64,000 nt of DNA from VRUE01 sp963697695 (GCA_963697695.1 OY969094.1:930001-994000); one strand, 5' to 3'. Shown: positions 48,883-58,080, counted from the first letter of the stretch. The notes: generated by a model from the sequence alone, not told the origin. Numbers and translations: made by a program.

Positions 48883-49997
48883 GGCGCCACCGGCTCCCCG
48901 CTCAGCTGCTCGATGCCGCTCGCCCGCCGGCCCCCCGCCGCGAGCATCAGCTTGAAGTCGTGCGGGCTTGAGGCGTAGTCGAGCGCCACCTCCTCGGTCA
49001 CCTTGCCCGCCATCACGTAGCGCAGCAGCGACTGGTCGAAGGTCGACATCCCGTAGTACTCGCCTTCGGAGATGACCTCGGTGATCTTGCCCGTTTCCTC
49101 GGGGTTGAGGATCAGGTCCTGGACGCGGCCGGTGACGACCATCACCTCGGCCGCCGCGACCCGGCCGTCGCCGGTGACGTCGGGGACGAGGCGCTGGGCG
49201 ATCGCGCCCTTCAGGGTCGAGGAGAGCATCACCCGCGCCTGCTGCTGCAGGTGGGGCGGGAAAAAGTCGATGATCCGGTTGATCGTCTCGGTGGCGTCCA
49301 GGGTGTGGACCGTGGAGAGGACGAGGTGGCCGGTCTCGGCCGCGGACAGCGCCGTGCGCACGGTCTCCTCGTCGCGCATCTCGCCGATCAGGATCACGTC
49401 GGGGTCCTGGCGCAGCACCCGCCGCATCGCCCGACCGAAGCTGTGGGTATCGGAGCCGACTTCGCGCTGGTTGACGATCGAGCGTTTGTCCTGGTGCAGG
49501 TACTCGATCGGGTCCTCGAGCGTGACGATGTGCCGAGGGCGGGTCTGGTTGATGTGGTCGATCATCGCCGCCAGCGTCGTGCTCTTGCCCGAGCCGGTGG
49601 TGCCGGTGACGAGGACGATCCCGCGGGCCTCCTCGGCCAGGGAGCGGACCACGTCCGGTAGGCCGAGCTGCTCGATGGAGCGGATCTCGAAGGGAATCGC
49701 GCGACAGACGATCGAGATCGAGCCGCGCTGTTTGAAGGCGTTGACGCGGAAGCGAGCGAGGCCGGAGATCGCGTAGGCGAAGTCGGCCTCGCCGTCCTCC
49801 TCGAACTCGTTCAGCGAACGCGGCTCGGCGATGTCCCGGAGGGCTTTTTCGGTGTCCTCGCCGGTTAGCGGCTGGTAGCCCTCGAGGTGTGCCAGTTCGC
49901 CGTGCAGACGCACGATCGGCGGCGCATTGACCTTGATGTGAAGGTCAGAACCCTCCCGCTCTATGAGGGTACGCAGGGCTGAATCGATGTCGAACAT
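48879..49997 (-). CDS. Pilus retraction ATPase PilT (copy 2)
   Basis: A second PilT-type ATPase (372 aa) with all motifs: REGSDLHIKVNAPPIVRLHG, Walker A GTTGSGKSTTLAAMID, TLEDPIEYLHQDK, Walker B ILIGEMRDEETVRTAL, the His box GHLVLSTVHTLDA and the AIAQRLVP arginine region. It differs from copy 1 in its N-domain and ends at GGRRASGIEQLSGEP, without the Pro-rich tail. Genomes often carry PilT plus PilU-like paralogues that share the work of retraction. It is the first gene of the pilT2-TM protein-pilB-pilT1-pilC block, downstream of the sigma-factor terminator. Confidence 0.92.
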   Translation of the reverse strand: MFDIDSALRTLIEREGSDLHIKVNAPPIVRLHGELAHLEGYQPLTGEDTEKALRDIAEPRSLNEFEEDGEADFAYAISGLARFRVNAFKQRGSISIVCRAIPFEIRSIEQLGLPDVVRSLAEEARGIVLVTGTTGSGKSTTLAAMIDHINQTRPRHIVTLEDPIEYLHQDKRSIVNQREVGSDTHSFGRAMRRVLRQDPDVILIGEMRDEETVRTALSAAETGHLVLSTVHTLDATETINRIIDFFPPHLQQQARVMLSSTLKGAIAQRLVPDVTGDGRVAAAEVMVVTGRVQDLILNPEETGKITEVISEGEYYGMSTFDQSLLRYVMAGKVTEEVALDYASSPHDFKLMLAAGGRRASGIEQLSGEPVAP

Positions 49998-50044
49998 CCC
50001 GACATCTATCGGCCGGGACCAGCCAATGCCTTAACCGCTTGGGC

Positions 50045-50080
50045 GAAGGATTGTGCCCACCCTAGGGGGCACAATCCTTC
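50045..50080. terminator. Family-2 palindrome, copy G, after the sigma factor gene
   Basis: Perfect 14-bp arms, GAAGGATTGTGCCC and GGGCACAATCCTTC, with an 8-nt loop lie 9 bp past the sigma-factor stop and before pilT2. They share TTGTGCCC with copies E and F. There is no T-tract, but the position fits termination. Confidence 0.7.
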
Positions 50081-50089
50081 AGCGAGCGA

Positions 50090-51196
50090 TCAGGTGACCT
50101 CGCGCAGCTTTTGGGCTTCTCCCAATTGCTGCAGCTTCTTCAGCGATTGGTTCTCGATCTGGCGGATCCGCTCGCGGGTGACGTTGAAGGTCCGCCCCAC
50201 CTCGTCAAGCGTGCGTGGGTGCTCGCCGCCGAGCCCGTAGCGCAGCTCGAGTACGCGACGCTCGCGGTAGGAGAGGTTCTCCAGCGCCTCCTTCAGCGCC
50301 TCTTTGGTCAGCAGGTCGGCTGCACGGTCGAATGGGGACTCGGCCTTCTCGTCGGCGATGAACTGGCCGAACTCCGACTCCTCCTCGTCGCCGACCGGCT
50401 TCTCCAGCGAAACCGGTGCCTGGGCGGAGCGCTTGATCGAGTCGACCTCCTCGGGATCGATCCCCGTCACCTCGGCGATCTCCTCCGGCGTCGGCTCGCG
50501 GCCCAGCTCGGTGACCAGCTTGCGCTCGGCACGGCCGATCTTGTTCAGCTTCTCGACCACGTGCACCGGGATCCGGATCGTGCGTGCCTTGTCGGCGAGC
50601 GCACGGGCGATCGCCTGGCGGATCCACCAGGTGGCGTAGGTCGAAAACTTGAATCCCTTGCGGTAGTCGAACTTCTCCGCCGCGCGGACCAGACCCAGCG
50701 TTCCCTCCTGGATCAGGTCGAGGAAGGGCAGGCCCTGGTTGCGGTAGTTCTTCGCGATCGAGACGACCAGGCGCAGGTTGGACTCGACCATTTTCTGCTT
50801 CGCGTCGAGGTCGCCACGCTCGATCCGCTTGGCGAGTTCGACCTCCTCCTGGGCTGTCAGCAGCCGCACCTTGCCGATGTCCTTGAGGAACAGCTGGAGG
50901 CTGTCCGTGGTCATGTCCGGTTTCAGGTCGAGCGCCTGTTTCTGGCGACGCCGGCCTTTTTTCCCGTCCGCAACCGGCATGGCTTCCGCAGCGGCTTTCT
51001 GCGCCGGATCCATGTCCTCTACAAGCTCGATTCCCGACTTCTCGAGGTGCCCGTAAAGGTCCTCGACGTCGGACTCGTCCAGATCGACCTCCGACACCGC
51101 CGAGGCGATGTCGCCAAACGTCAGCACGCCAAGCTGCTGCCCTCTCGAAATGAGGCCTTTGACCTCCTCCAACTCCTGAAGCTCTGCTACCAGCAT
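50090..51196 (-). CDS. rpoD: RNA polymerase primary-type sigma factor (RpoD/SigA family)
   Basis: A sigma-70 protein of 368 aa. It has a short region 1.1-like N-terminus (about 70 residues), then region 1.2-2 with DSLQLFLKDIGKVRLLTAQE, NLRLVVSIAKNYRNQGLPFL, DLIQEGTLGLVRAAEKFDYR and FSTYATWWIRQAIARA (the -10 recognition helix). Region 3 has EKLNKIGRAERKL, and region 4 ends TLDEVGRTFNVTRERIRQIE (the -35 helix). It is shorter than E. coli RpoD, like other actinobacterial group 1/2 factors, so group 2 status cannot be excluded. A hairpin with a U-tract lies in its leader or just upstream. Confidence 0.92.
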   Translation of the reverse strand: MLVAELQELEEVKGLISRGQQLGVLTFGDIASAVSEVDLDESDVEDLYGHLEKSGIELVEDMDPAQKAAAEAMPVADGKKGRRRQKQALDLKPDMTTDSLQLFLKDIGKVRLLTAQEEVELAKRIERGDLDAKQKMVESNLRLVVSIAKNYRNQGLPFLDLIQEGTLGLVRAAEKFDYRKGFKFSTYATWWIRQAIARALADKARTIRIPVHVVEKLNKIGRAERKLVTELGREPTPEEIAEVTGIDPEEVDSIKRSAQAPVSLEKPVGDEEESEFGQFIADEKAESPFDRAADLLTKEALKEALENLSYRERRVLELRYGLGGEHPRTLDEVGRTFNVTRERIRQIENQSLKKLQQLGEAQKLREVT

Positions 51197-51271
51197 CCGT
51201 CTCTACCCATTTCCTTGCGCTAGGTGGTTAAGTCCCGTTGATTGAAATGCCGTCGCGGGCCAAAAGTCGCG

Positions 51272-51298
51272 AAAAAACGGACCGGCGATCCGGTCCGT
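51272..51298 (-). terminator. Intrinsic terminator-like hairpin upstream of the sigma gene
   Basis: On the minus strand, ACGGACCGG-ATCG-CCGGTCCGT is a perfect 9-bp hairpin followed at once by a six-T run, the only textbook Rho-independent terminator seen in the window. It points toward the sigma gene, 76 bp before its ATG. It either ends a leftward transcript from the yihY region or acts as a leader attenuator. Confidence 0.65.
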
Positions 51299-51375
51299 GT
51301 GGCTAACTAGTCTGCGCTGCAGTGGCCCTGGATGGGCGTTTCGATCCTCTCAAACGTCTGTTCGCATCTTAGTCG

Positions 51376-51390
51376 CTTCAGTTTCTGAAG
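51376..51390. promoter_or_regulatory. Palindrome just before the yihY start
   Basis: CTTCAG-TTT-CTGAAG is a perfect dyad ending three bases before the YihY ATG. It resembles the half-sites upstream of the HxlR gene at 29.5 kb. It is a possible operator or a small hairpin over the ribosome-binding site. Confidence 0.35.
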
Positions 51391-51393
51391 TCA

Positions 51394-52296
51394 ATGCTAA
51401 ACGCACTGCGTCATCCCCGACCTTGGCTGCGCGCCTTCTGGCAGCGCGCCTATCGCGAGAACGTAACCGGGCTCTCGGCGATGGTCGCCTACAACCTGAT
51501 GCTGGCGGTTTTCCCCTTCGCCCTGCTGGTCCTCTTCGTCTTCGGGCAGGTGCTGAAGATCGGCGGCGTCGAGGCCGGCGTGCTCGACGATCTGCAGCGG
51601 CTTTTCCCCAACGTAGAGCAGGAAACGCTGGCCGACGTGCTCGACCGGATCGAGCAGAACTCGACCACGATCGGGATCGCCGCCTTCGCCGGCTCGCTCT
51701 GGATCGGCGCCTCCTTCTGGGGGGCGATGGACACCGCCTTCTGCCGCATCTACCACGTCGAGTGCCGCGGCTGGGTCGAACAGAAGCGCTTCTCCTTCGC
51801 GATGTTGCTCGTCGTCGTCCTCTTCATCGCTGCCAGCATCTTCCTGCCGACGATCGAGGCGGCGCTCGTCTCCAGCACCGACAGGCTCCCCTTCGGCCTC
51901 TCCGGCATCAAGGCGATCGACACGCTGCTGCTGCTCGGCGCCGCGGTGCTGATCGTCTTCGCGATCTGCTGCGTGATCTTCTGGGCAGTGCCCAAGGGAC
52001 ACATGCCGTGGCGAGCGGTCTGGCCGGGGGCGATCTTCGTCACGATCGCCGCCGGAGTCGCCAACTGGGCATTCCCCTTCTACCTCTCGAACGTCTCCAG
52101 CCTCTCGCGCTTCGGCTCGACAGTCGGCTTCGTCCTCATCGCCCTGCTCTGGTTCTATCTGCTCAGCCTCGCCCTGCTGGCGGGCGCAGTGATCAACTCG
52201 CTGCGCCACGAGCTGCACGACACCGGCGAGATGCCCTACGCAGTGGCAGCGCCGGTAGCCGAGGAGCGAGCCGACTCGCCCTGCGGCTGCGAGTAG
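51394..52296 (+). CDS. YihY/BrkB (UPF0761) family inner-membrane protein
   Basis: A 300-aa polytopic membrane protein with six predicted helices. The family pattern is clear: ENVTGLSAMVAYNLMLAVFP near the N-terminus, FAGSLWIGASFWGAMDTAFC, then VWPGAIFVTIAAGVANWAFP and the SRFGSTVGFVLIALLWFYLL, then LLAGAVINSLRHELH ending. Members were once called ribonuclease BN by mistake; their function is unknown, perhaps envelope transport. It stands alone, divergent from the sigma gene and convergent with a small membrane protein gene. The ATG directly follows a perfect palindrome. Confidence 0.9.
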   Translation: MLNALRHPRPWLRAFWQRAYRENVTGLSAMVAYNLMLAVFPFALLVLFVFGQVLKIGGVEAGVLDDLQRLFPNVEQETLADVLDRIEQNSTTIGIAAFAGSLWIGASFWGAMDTAFCRIYHVECRGWVEQKRFSFAMLLVVVLFIAASIFLPTIEAALVSSTDRLPFGLSGIKAIDTLLLLGAAVLIVFAICCVIFWAVPKGHMPWRAVWPGAIFVTIAAGVANWAFPFYLSNVSSLSRFGSTVGFVLIALLWFYLLSLALLAGAVINSLRHELHDTGEMPYAVAAPVAEERADSPCGCE

Positions 52297-52305
52297 AAAC
52301 GCCAG

Positions 52306-52533
52306 CTACTCGTCGGGGCGACGACGAAAGCCCACGTGGCGCAGCTCGTCCCCCACGCGAGGGTTCTTCAGGTCCGTTCCCAGGAGGAAGAACAGCGCGA
52401 TCGCCTCCAGGCCATAAATAACCAGATAGGCGACAACCGCTCCAGGAGCGGCGAGCTCGATGACAAGCGCCGCCAGAACCGCTGCCATGCACAAACCCAG
52501 ATGACGTTGAAGACAGAACGTTTCATCTGGCAT
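52306..52533 (-). CDS. Small membrane protein, 75 aa, unknown
   Basis: A short frame with two probable membrane helices: CMAAVLAALVIELAAPGAVV and YLVIYGLEAIALFFLLGTDL, then a charged tail, LKNPRVGDELRHVGFRRRPD. The ATG is at 52533 with no convincing SD. It is convergent with yihY, 9 bp apart. I do not recognise the family; the hydrophobic pattern and clean termini make a real gene plausible but not certain. The 110 bp upstream of it hold nothing I can name. Confidence 0.5.
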   Translation of the reverse strand: MPDETFCLQRHLGLCMAAVLAALVIELAAPGAVVAYLVIYGLEAIALFFLLGTDLKNPRVGDELRHVGFRRRPDE

Positions 52534-52643
52534 TTCACTATAGCTGTGCGGCTAGAGATACCGCGTACAAGAGAGAACCAAAGACACACGTAGCGCGCAC
52601 CAAGTGACAAAAGTGACAACTATGTGACGGATTGGAAACGGCT

Positions 52644-53342
52644 CTAGGCCGTGGCCACCGGGGAGGTGGGTGGCTGACCCTGCGGCTGCGAGTAGAAGGC
52701 GAGGACGTAAGCGATCAGATCGGGGAGTAGATCTGACAGTTGGTCTGCCCTCTCCTCGAGCACCGCACCGGCGATTCGCGAGGCGATGCCGCCGGCGATG
52801 ACCTGCTCGGCTGGGCGAGGCGGCAAGGTGACGTCTGGGGCGTCGACGGCGGCGAGCCGGAGAAGGGAGCCATAGCGGGCCAGCCACTCGTGATGCCGCT
52901 TGGCAATCTCGGCGCCTGCGCCAGGCGCCTCGACGGCAAGCAGGCGAGCGAGGGCAGGCTCAGAAGCAAGCAGGGAGATGCCAGCCGTGAGCGAGCCCTC
53001 CACTCGCTCGGACAAGTTGGCGCGGGAGTAACAGGGAAGGGTGAGGACGCCGAACAGTCGCTCCAGGCCTTCCTCGTGAGCAGCCGAGAAGCAGTCCCGC
53101 CTGTTGCGGAACTGCTTGTAGAAGGCGCCGCGAGCGACCCCCGCCTTGGCCACTATCTGCGCCACGGTCGCGCCGTCATATCCATGCTCTGCGACGACTG
53201 CGGGGAGTGCCTCGAGGATGCGCCTGCGCTGGTCTGCGCCGACCCGGTCAGGGGGTAGCGCATTGATGCCGCGCGGTAGCGGCCGAGAGGCTTTGGAAGC
53301 CCCTTGGCGCCGCGAATCTGGTCTTGCCCCTGCTGGACTCAA
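52644..53342 (-). CDS. TetR-family transcriptional regulator
   Basis: A TetR-type repressor of about 232 aa. The HTH is complete: QRRRILEALPAVVAEHGYDG, ATVAQIVAKAGVARGAFYKQ, FRNRRDCFSAAHEEG. The C-terminal ligand domain ends DLLPDLIAYVLAFYSQ. The N-terminal arm before the HTH, RPLPRGINALPPDRVGADQR, is a variant of an arm shared with three other TetR proteins in this window. I chose TTG 53342; the frame continues upstream but antisense to the next TetR gene. It is divergent from that gene across a short AT-rich operator-like region. Confidence 0.8.
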   Translation of the reverse strand: MSPAGARPDSRRQGASKASRPLPRGINALPPDRVGADQRRRILEALPAVVAEHGYDGATVAQIVAKAGVARGAFYKQFRNRRDCFSAAHEEGLERLFGVLTLPCYSRANLSERVEGSLTAGISLLASEPALARLLAVEAPGAGAEIAKRHHEWLARYGSLLRLAAVDAPDVTLPPRPAEQVIAGGIASRIAGAVLEERADQLSDLLPDLIAYVLAFYSQPQGQPPTSPVATA

Positions 53343-53361
53343 TACTAAATGCGAACGATTT

Positions 53362-53390
53362 GGTTCCTTTAACGAACAGTATAGTTCCTT
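53362..53390. promoter_or_regulatory. Operator-like repeats between divergent tetR genes
   Basis: GTTC-N7-GAAC and GAAC-N6-GTTC overlap (53363-53387), built from GGTTCCTTT and AGTTCCTT repeats in an AT-rich stretch between two divergent TetR genes. This is the expected place for autoregulatory sites. Confidence 0.45.
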
Positions 53391-53445
53391 ACTAGCTACA
53401 CCGTGGTACGCCAAAGGTCCCACCGGCCTGACACAATCGTCTTGG

Positions 53446-54096
53446 ATGGGGAACGAGACTGGTTTTTTCAGAGACGGCGGGCCGCTAGCTTCAACCGTTC
53501 CGCACGACATCGCAACCCGCACCCAAAGACAGCGAATTCTCGACGCGATGGCGGAGAGCTGCGCCGAGAAGACCTTCGCAGCGACGACGATCGCCGACGT
53601 CGTCGGCCGTGCCGGAGTTTCGCGGGCGACCTTCTACAAGCACTTCGAGAACAAGCGCGATTGCTTCGACGCCGCGATCGACTTCTACGTCGAGCAGGTG
53701 CAGGCGGTGGGTGCGGCCGCGCATTCGGAGGCCGACTCCGGGCCGGAAAAGGTTCGCAAGGCAACCGCCGCGACGCTCGAGCAACTGGCTGCCGATCCCG
53801 CCTACTCGAGGCTGCTGATCGTCGAGGCGATCTCGGTCGATCCGACCCTGATCGACCGCTACCGCTCGATCCTGATCGAGGCGCTGCGTGTCCTGACAGA
53901 CCACGACGCCGCAGCCCAACCCGGGGCGAGCGAGACCCGGCGGGCCTATGGCCAGGCTCAGGTGCTGGTCGCAAACCAGATCCTCAACGGCCAGACGAGC
54001 GAGCTCCCCAAACTGCTCCCGGACCTCGTCTACATCGCGCTTCTGCCCTTCGTCGGCCAAGAGGAAGCACTGAAGCAAGCCCAGACAGCTCGATGA
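53446..54096 (+). CDS. TetR-family transcriptional regulator
   Basis: A 216-aa regulator. The HTH is QRQRILDAMAESCAEKTFAA, TTIADVVGRAGVSRATFYKH, FENKRDCFDAAIDFY. The ligand domain has the AYSRLLIVEAISVDPTLIDR segment and ends ELPKLLPDLVYIALLPFVGQ, a tail shape repeated in the neighbouring TetR proteins. The ATG at 53446 is the first plausible start after the divergent region. Its stop overlaps the start of the next tetR gene (ATGA), so two different TetR repressors are made from one message, which is unusual. Confidence 0.85.
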   Translation: MGNETGFFRDGGPLASTVPHDIATRTQRQRILDAMAESCAEKTFAATTIADVVGRAGVSRATFYKHFENKRDCFDAAIDFYVEQVQAVGAAAHSEADSGPEKVRKATAATLEQLAADPAYSRLLIVEAISVDPTLIDRYRSILIEALRVLTDHDAAAQPGASETRRAYGQAQVLVANQILNGQTSELPKLLPDLVYIALLPFVGQEEALKQAQTAR

Positions 54097-54755
54097 GCGA
54101 GCCGGCGGAACGTCCTTGGCGCCTTCCCCGTGGCCGCCATGGCCTCCCTCGTGAGCTGGTCCAGCGATCCCAGCGCGAGCGCCTGATCGCAGCGATGGTC
54201 CGCGTCACCGCCGAGAAGGGCTACGAAGCCACCTCCGTAGCGGACATCCTCAAAGCCTCAGGAGTTGGGCGAGAGACGTTCTACGAGCTGTTCGCCGACA
54301 AGCAGGACTGCTTCGTCGCCGCCCAGCGGATCCTGTTCGAAGACATCCTCGACAGGATCACCAAAGCCTACAAACGTCCGGGGCCATGGCCGGAGCGAGC
54401 ACGAAGGGGCCTGGCAGTGCTGCTCGACCGGCTCGCCATGGATCCCACCGCGACCAAGTTCCTCTTCATCGAGATGGGCGCCGTGGGGACTGTGGCCCAC
54501 GAGATCTTTGCCGAGGACTTCTCCCACTTCGTCAGCCTGCTCGACGAGGGGCGCGAGGAGAGCGAGCTTGCCCGCACCCTCCCCAACGTCTCCGGCATCG
54601 CCGCGGGCGCCGTCTACGCCCACATCTACGAAGAGATCCTCCTCGGCCGGACCGCGGAGCTCCCGCAGCTCCTCCCCCAGCTCACCTACGAGCTGCTGCT
54701 CCCGTTCCTGGGTGAGGAGGCGGCGCGGGAGGAGCAGCGGAAGGTGGCCGGCTAG
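54093..54755 (+). CDS. TetR-family transcriptional regulator
   Basis: A 220-aa regulator translated in overlap with the preceding tetR gene. It begins with the arm WRLPRGRHGLPRELVQRSQR, then the HTH: ERLIAAMVRVTAEKGYEATS, VADILKASGVGRETFYELFA. The ligand domain includes FLFIEMGAVGTVAHEIF and ends ELPQLLPQLTYELLLPFLGE. The arm is nearly identical to that of the TetR protein at the right edge of the window. It converges with the large secreted-protein gene 13 bp downstream. The ligand is unknown; TetR proteins of this kind often respond to acyl-CoAs or hydrophobic compounds. Confidence 0.87.
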   Translation: MSEPAERPWRLPRGRHGLPRELVQRSQRERLIAAMVRVTAEKGYEATSVADILKASGVGRETFYELFADKQDCFVAAQRILFEDILDRITKAYKRPGPWPERARRGLAVLLDRLAMDPTATKFLFIEMGAVGTVAHEIFAEDFSHFVSLLDEGREESELARTLPNVSGIAAGAVYAHIYEEILLGRTAELPQLLPQLTYELLLPFLGEEAAREEQRKVAG

Positions 54756-54768
54756 GAGACGCGAGCGG

Positions 54769-57700
54769 CTATCGCCCGCGCCCTTTCCCTTTCCGCCCGC
54801 TCGCCCCGCACGAGGTCCCCATCTTCGGCCGGCTCTTCGAGACCTTGCCGTTTTGGCCGACGAACTTGACGTCGGCTCGGGAGGTGACCTTGCAGAGGTC
54901 GAGGTGGTTTACCAGGAGGCCCTTTTTGCCACCCTGCATCTGCAGCGTGAACTTGGTCACCGGAGCGTCAGGGATCACGTCGAAGGTGTTGCGCACCCTG
55001 CCTTTGACCGAGTCGATGAAGCCGGCGAGGACGACGTCGATCTTGCCGCCGAGAGAGACGACGAGATCCGGCAGGAGTCTTTCGCCTCCGTTGGAGCGCA
55101 GGTAGACCGGGCCTTCGAGGGCTTCGTCGAAGAGCGGCGAGGTAGCTCGGGCCTTGCCGTAGATCGAGCCGGGGGGGCACTGGTTGGCGGCGAACTGCAC
55201 GCGGGTGCAGACCGTCCTGATGTGGCCCTGTTCGATGAACTCCGAACGGGGCAGGACGACCGTTGAGCGGGCGATGTTTGCGTCACCCGGTCTTGCCCTC
55301 AGGGTCGCTTCGAGGGCCGGGAAGTCGCCTCGCTTGGTGCCACCCTTGAGCTTGAAGCTGAGATTTGGCTTGAAGGGAAGGGCCTGGCAGTTGGCCGCCT
55401 GAAAGCGCGAGGCAAGGTCGACCGCGGTGTCATCTGCGGTCGTATTGACGTCGCCGCCGGTGCCGGTGACGCGGGCGGTGACCGCCATCGGGTCACAGCT
55501 GGTCGGGTTGACGATCGTGCCGGGACGGTTGGCGTTGACCCTGATGTCGCGGATCCGCACCGGGATGCCCTTGAAGATCTGAGGGAAGGGATCGGTGGCG
55601 ATCGTCGCCTGGGCTGTTTGGGGATTGACCTTGATCGCAGACCTGATCGCGATCGTGCCGAGGTCATAGGGCCCGGCCAGGATCGGGGTGATCACGACCA
55701 TGCTCAGGGGGGCGCCCTTGTAGGGGCCGGCGAGGTAGGCCTTGCCGGGGATGTAGGTGAGCACCTGGCCGACTCCTGAGCCGACATCGGTGGTGCCGAT
55801 CTGGCTCGAGGCCGGACAGGAGGGGAAGAGGGCCTCTGCGTTTCCAGTCCTGCCCGGCGTCGAGGCCTGGGTGATGCCGGCCCCTGAGCACTCGGTCAAC
55901 TTGGAGATGTTGGCCAGGACCCCGGGGGGCAGCGTGGTCGAGAGCTGGCTGAACTCCTGGTCGTCGTCGGTGCGCTGGAGGCGGAAGACGAAGGGGGAGT
56001 AGCTGCCGGCAGAGGGGCTGACCGTGCCCGCTTCGAGGCTTGGGCGAAACGGCCTCTCTGCGAGGTTGTTGACACAGGGACTGCCATCGGGCTTCTGGGT
56101 CACGTCATAGCTGTCGGTCACCACCTTCGGCGTGTCCGGATCAGACCAGGAGAAGAATTCGGCCTTGATCGTCTTCGTGCCGCAGGTCGTCGGATTGACC
56201 AGCGCCGCCCTGACGCCGCCCTTGAAGTTGAGCTGCATGTCCGCGATTGGGAACTGAGGCAGATCGTCGAAGGTCGTCTTGATCTGTCCCGTCACCGGAT
56301 CCAACTCGATATGTCCGGGCAGCTTCACCCGCAGCCCTCTGTCCGAATCCTCGATCACGAAGTACATCGCGAGGAAGTCGTTGAACGGGTTGTCGTTCTG
56401 CTTGGCGATGAAGATCTGCCCGCGCATCGGCTCGTCTTTGGGCAGCAGCGGCGTGTGCAGGGTCAGCGTCCCGTACTGAGAGCTGTCCGGGCAGGTGACC
56501 GGGTTGTTGTTGCCCAACCCAATTTGCTCTGGGCTGCAATTGCCCAGCCCCTGTGCAGCGGAGGTCGAGATCGTCATCCCCTCCGGGAAGGTGACCACAG
56601 CCTTCTTCATGATCGAGGTCGGCATCGCCTGGATGTCGCCATTCTGCTCATAGAGTTCCTGGGCGTCGGTAACCGTGTCGTCGCGCTGGGGGACCTTGAG
56701 GTCGACCTGTAGACCGGTGGGCCCTCCTGCGGACCGCGAAGTCGGCTGCAGCTCGACGGCCGGGTCGAAGCGAATCCTCGGATCATCACAGCCGCTTGGC
56801 TCTATTCCCCCAGGAGGAGAGAAGAATGGAGGCAAGAAAGTTCCGACATTCTGCCAAGACTCGGGTGAGATATCGAAGGTGTCCTCAGCCCCCTGACTAC
56901 CGCACTCCATCGGGACAGAGAGGAAGGGCTTGATGTCGGCGTTGCTTGAGGCTCCGTATCCAGTGAACTGAGAGGGATCTGCACGAAGGGCATCGTGAGC
57001 TGGATCCGCAGGAACTCCCCAAATCGTGACTTTGGCGCTGCGTACTTGCAAGACACTGCTGATGTAGGCGGTGAGTGTTTTGATTCGATAGTGGTCGCTC
57101 GGGTCGAGCGACGGGTAGATATGCCCTCGATAGTCCGCGATGTTGAAACCGAGGTCGGCAACCTGCCCTCTTGGAGGAATGAGGTTGTAGATCGCAACTC
57201 TCTTTAGAACCGACGGAAGACCGAAGAACTGTGATCCCTGACTTGTCAGATCTGGGTCGATCGTCCCTATCTGAGTCTCAGGCGGGCAACCCGTTGTGAC
57301 TGTTCCCGTATTTTGGAAAAAATCGTCGAGACTGCACTTAGGAGTAGCCTCCGGGTTGCCGATTATTCCTCGCGGCAGCGATACCTCGACGGATCTAACT
57401 CGATCAATTGGCGTTAGAACCGTACCGCCTGCGAATTTGTTCTGGAATGTTTCGAGGTTGAGATCAAAATCGGTGCGCATCTCATACGGGTGCGCGCCAG
57501 CCTGCTCGACGTTTTTTCCTGCGGGATACTTTGCATCGAAAATGCCCGACCTGAAGCTACCGGGCGTGACTCCAAACTCGGCAGAATCGTTGTCGATCAT
57601 TACGTCATCTTCATCAACTCCGGGGGTAGATGCGCCCCCTCCCGTGACCATGGTGCTCGTCGGGTGAGTACCGACTTCGGCACCTGGATCAACCGCGACA

Positions 57701-58080
57701 TTGATCAGCAGTGCTTCTGCGTAGAAGGAGGCGAAAATACCTCCTGCTGTTGCCGGAACTCCTACCGGCATGGGATTCATGCATGTAACCGTAGTAACGC
57801 CTGCACAACTCCATTCCGGCGAGCGCCCAAGACCTGTCATGGATACGCCCGCCGGCAAGCTCACGGTTGTCGTGATCGTCCCCGAGCTGGGCGAAGTACC
57901 GACATTGCGGATCAGGAACTCGAACTGGCCCTCTCCTCCAGGTTGCAGATGAGTGGGCCCCCAGCGGGTGTGAACGTCCCAGGCCGGCTCTGCAATTGCC
58001 GAAGAGGCGTTCGTGAGCGCGACGCTACTGGCCAGCATTGCGACAAAAGTGGCTACACCCAACTTGGTGCGAATTCGCAT
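54769..58080 (-). CDS. Giant secreted protein with repeated CPxxSQxGT motifs
   Basis: An exported protein of 1103 aa. The N-terminus MRIRTKLGVATFVAMLASSV leads into a Sec signal cleaved near AIA. The first 110 residues look like a DUF11-type beta domain (GGEGQFEFLIRNVGTSPSSG). The rest repeats a beta-rich module marked by a Cys-Pro motif: GCPPETQIGT, TCPDSSQYGT, SCPASSQIGT and QCPPGSIYGK. The C-terminus is basic. ATG 58080 gives the cleanest signal peptide; ATG 58131, which overlaps the upstream stop as TAATG with GGAGG upstream, would add 17 residues. It is coupled to the NHL gene. The function is unknown; a surface or matrix role is likely. Confidence 0.8.
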   Translation of the reverse strand: MRIRTKLGVATFVAMLASSVALTNASSAIAEPAWDVHTRWGPTHLQPGGEGQFEFLIRNVGTSPSSGTITTTVSLPAGVSMTGLGRSPEWSCAGVTTVTCMNPMPVGVPATAGGIFASFYAEALLINVAVDPGAEVGTHPTSTMVTGGGASTPGVDEDDVMIDNDSAEFGVTPGSFRSGIFDAKYPAGKNVEQAGAHPYEMRTDFDLNLETFQNKFAGGTVLTPIDRVRSVEVSLPRGIIGNPEATPKCSLDDFFQNTGTVTTGCPPETQIGTIDPDLTSQGSQFFGLPSVLKRVAIYNLIPPRGQVADLGFNIADYRGHIYPSLDPSDHYRIKTLTAYISSVLQVRSAKVTIWGVPADPAHDALRADPSQFTGYGASSNADIKPFLSVPMECGSQGAEDTFDISPESWQNVGTFLPPFFSPPGGIEPSGCDDPRIRFDPAVELQPTSRSAGGPTGLQVDLKVPQRDDTVTDAQELYEQNGDIQAMPTSIMKKAVVTFPEGMTISTSAAQGLGNCSPEQIGLGNNNPVTCPDSSQYGTLTLHTPLLPKDEPMRGQIFIAKQNDNPFNDFLAMYFVIEDSDRGLRVKLPGHIELDPVTGQIKTTFDDLPQFPIADMQLNFKGGVRAALVNPTTCGTKTIKAEFFSWSDPDTPKVVTDSYDVTQKPDGSPCVNNLAERPFRPSLEAGTVSPSAGSYSPFVFRLQRTDDDQEFSQLSTTLPPGVLANISKLTECSGAGITQASTPGRTGNAEALFPSCPASSQIGTTDVGSGVGQVLTYIPGKAYLAGPYKGAPLSMVVITPILAGPYDLGTIAIRSAIKVNPQTAQATIATDPFPQIFKGIPVRIRDIRVNANRPGTIVNPTSCDPMAVTARVTGTGGDVNTTADDTAVDLASRFQAANCQALPFKPNLSFKLKGGTKRGDFPALEATLRARPGDANIARSTVVLPRSEFIEQGHIRTVCTRVQFAANQCPPGSIYGKARATSPLFDEALEGPVYLRSNGGERLLPDLVVSLGGKIDVVLAGFIDSVKGRVRNTFDVIPDAPVTKFTLQMQGGKKGLLVNHLDLCKVTSRADVKFVGQNGKVSKSRPKMGTSCGASGRKGKGRGR

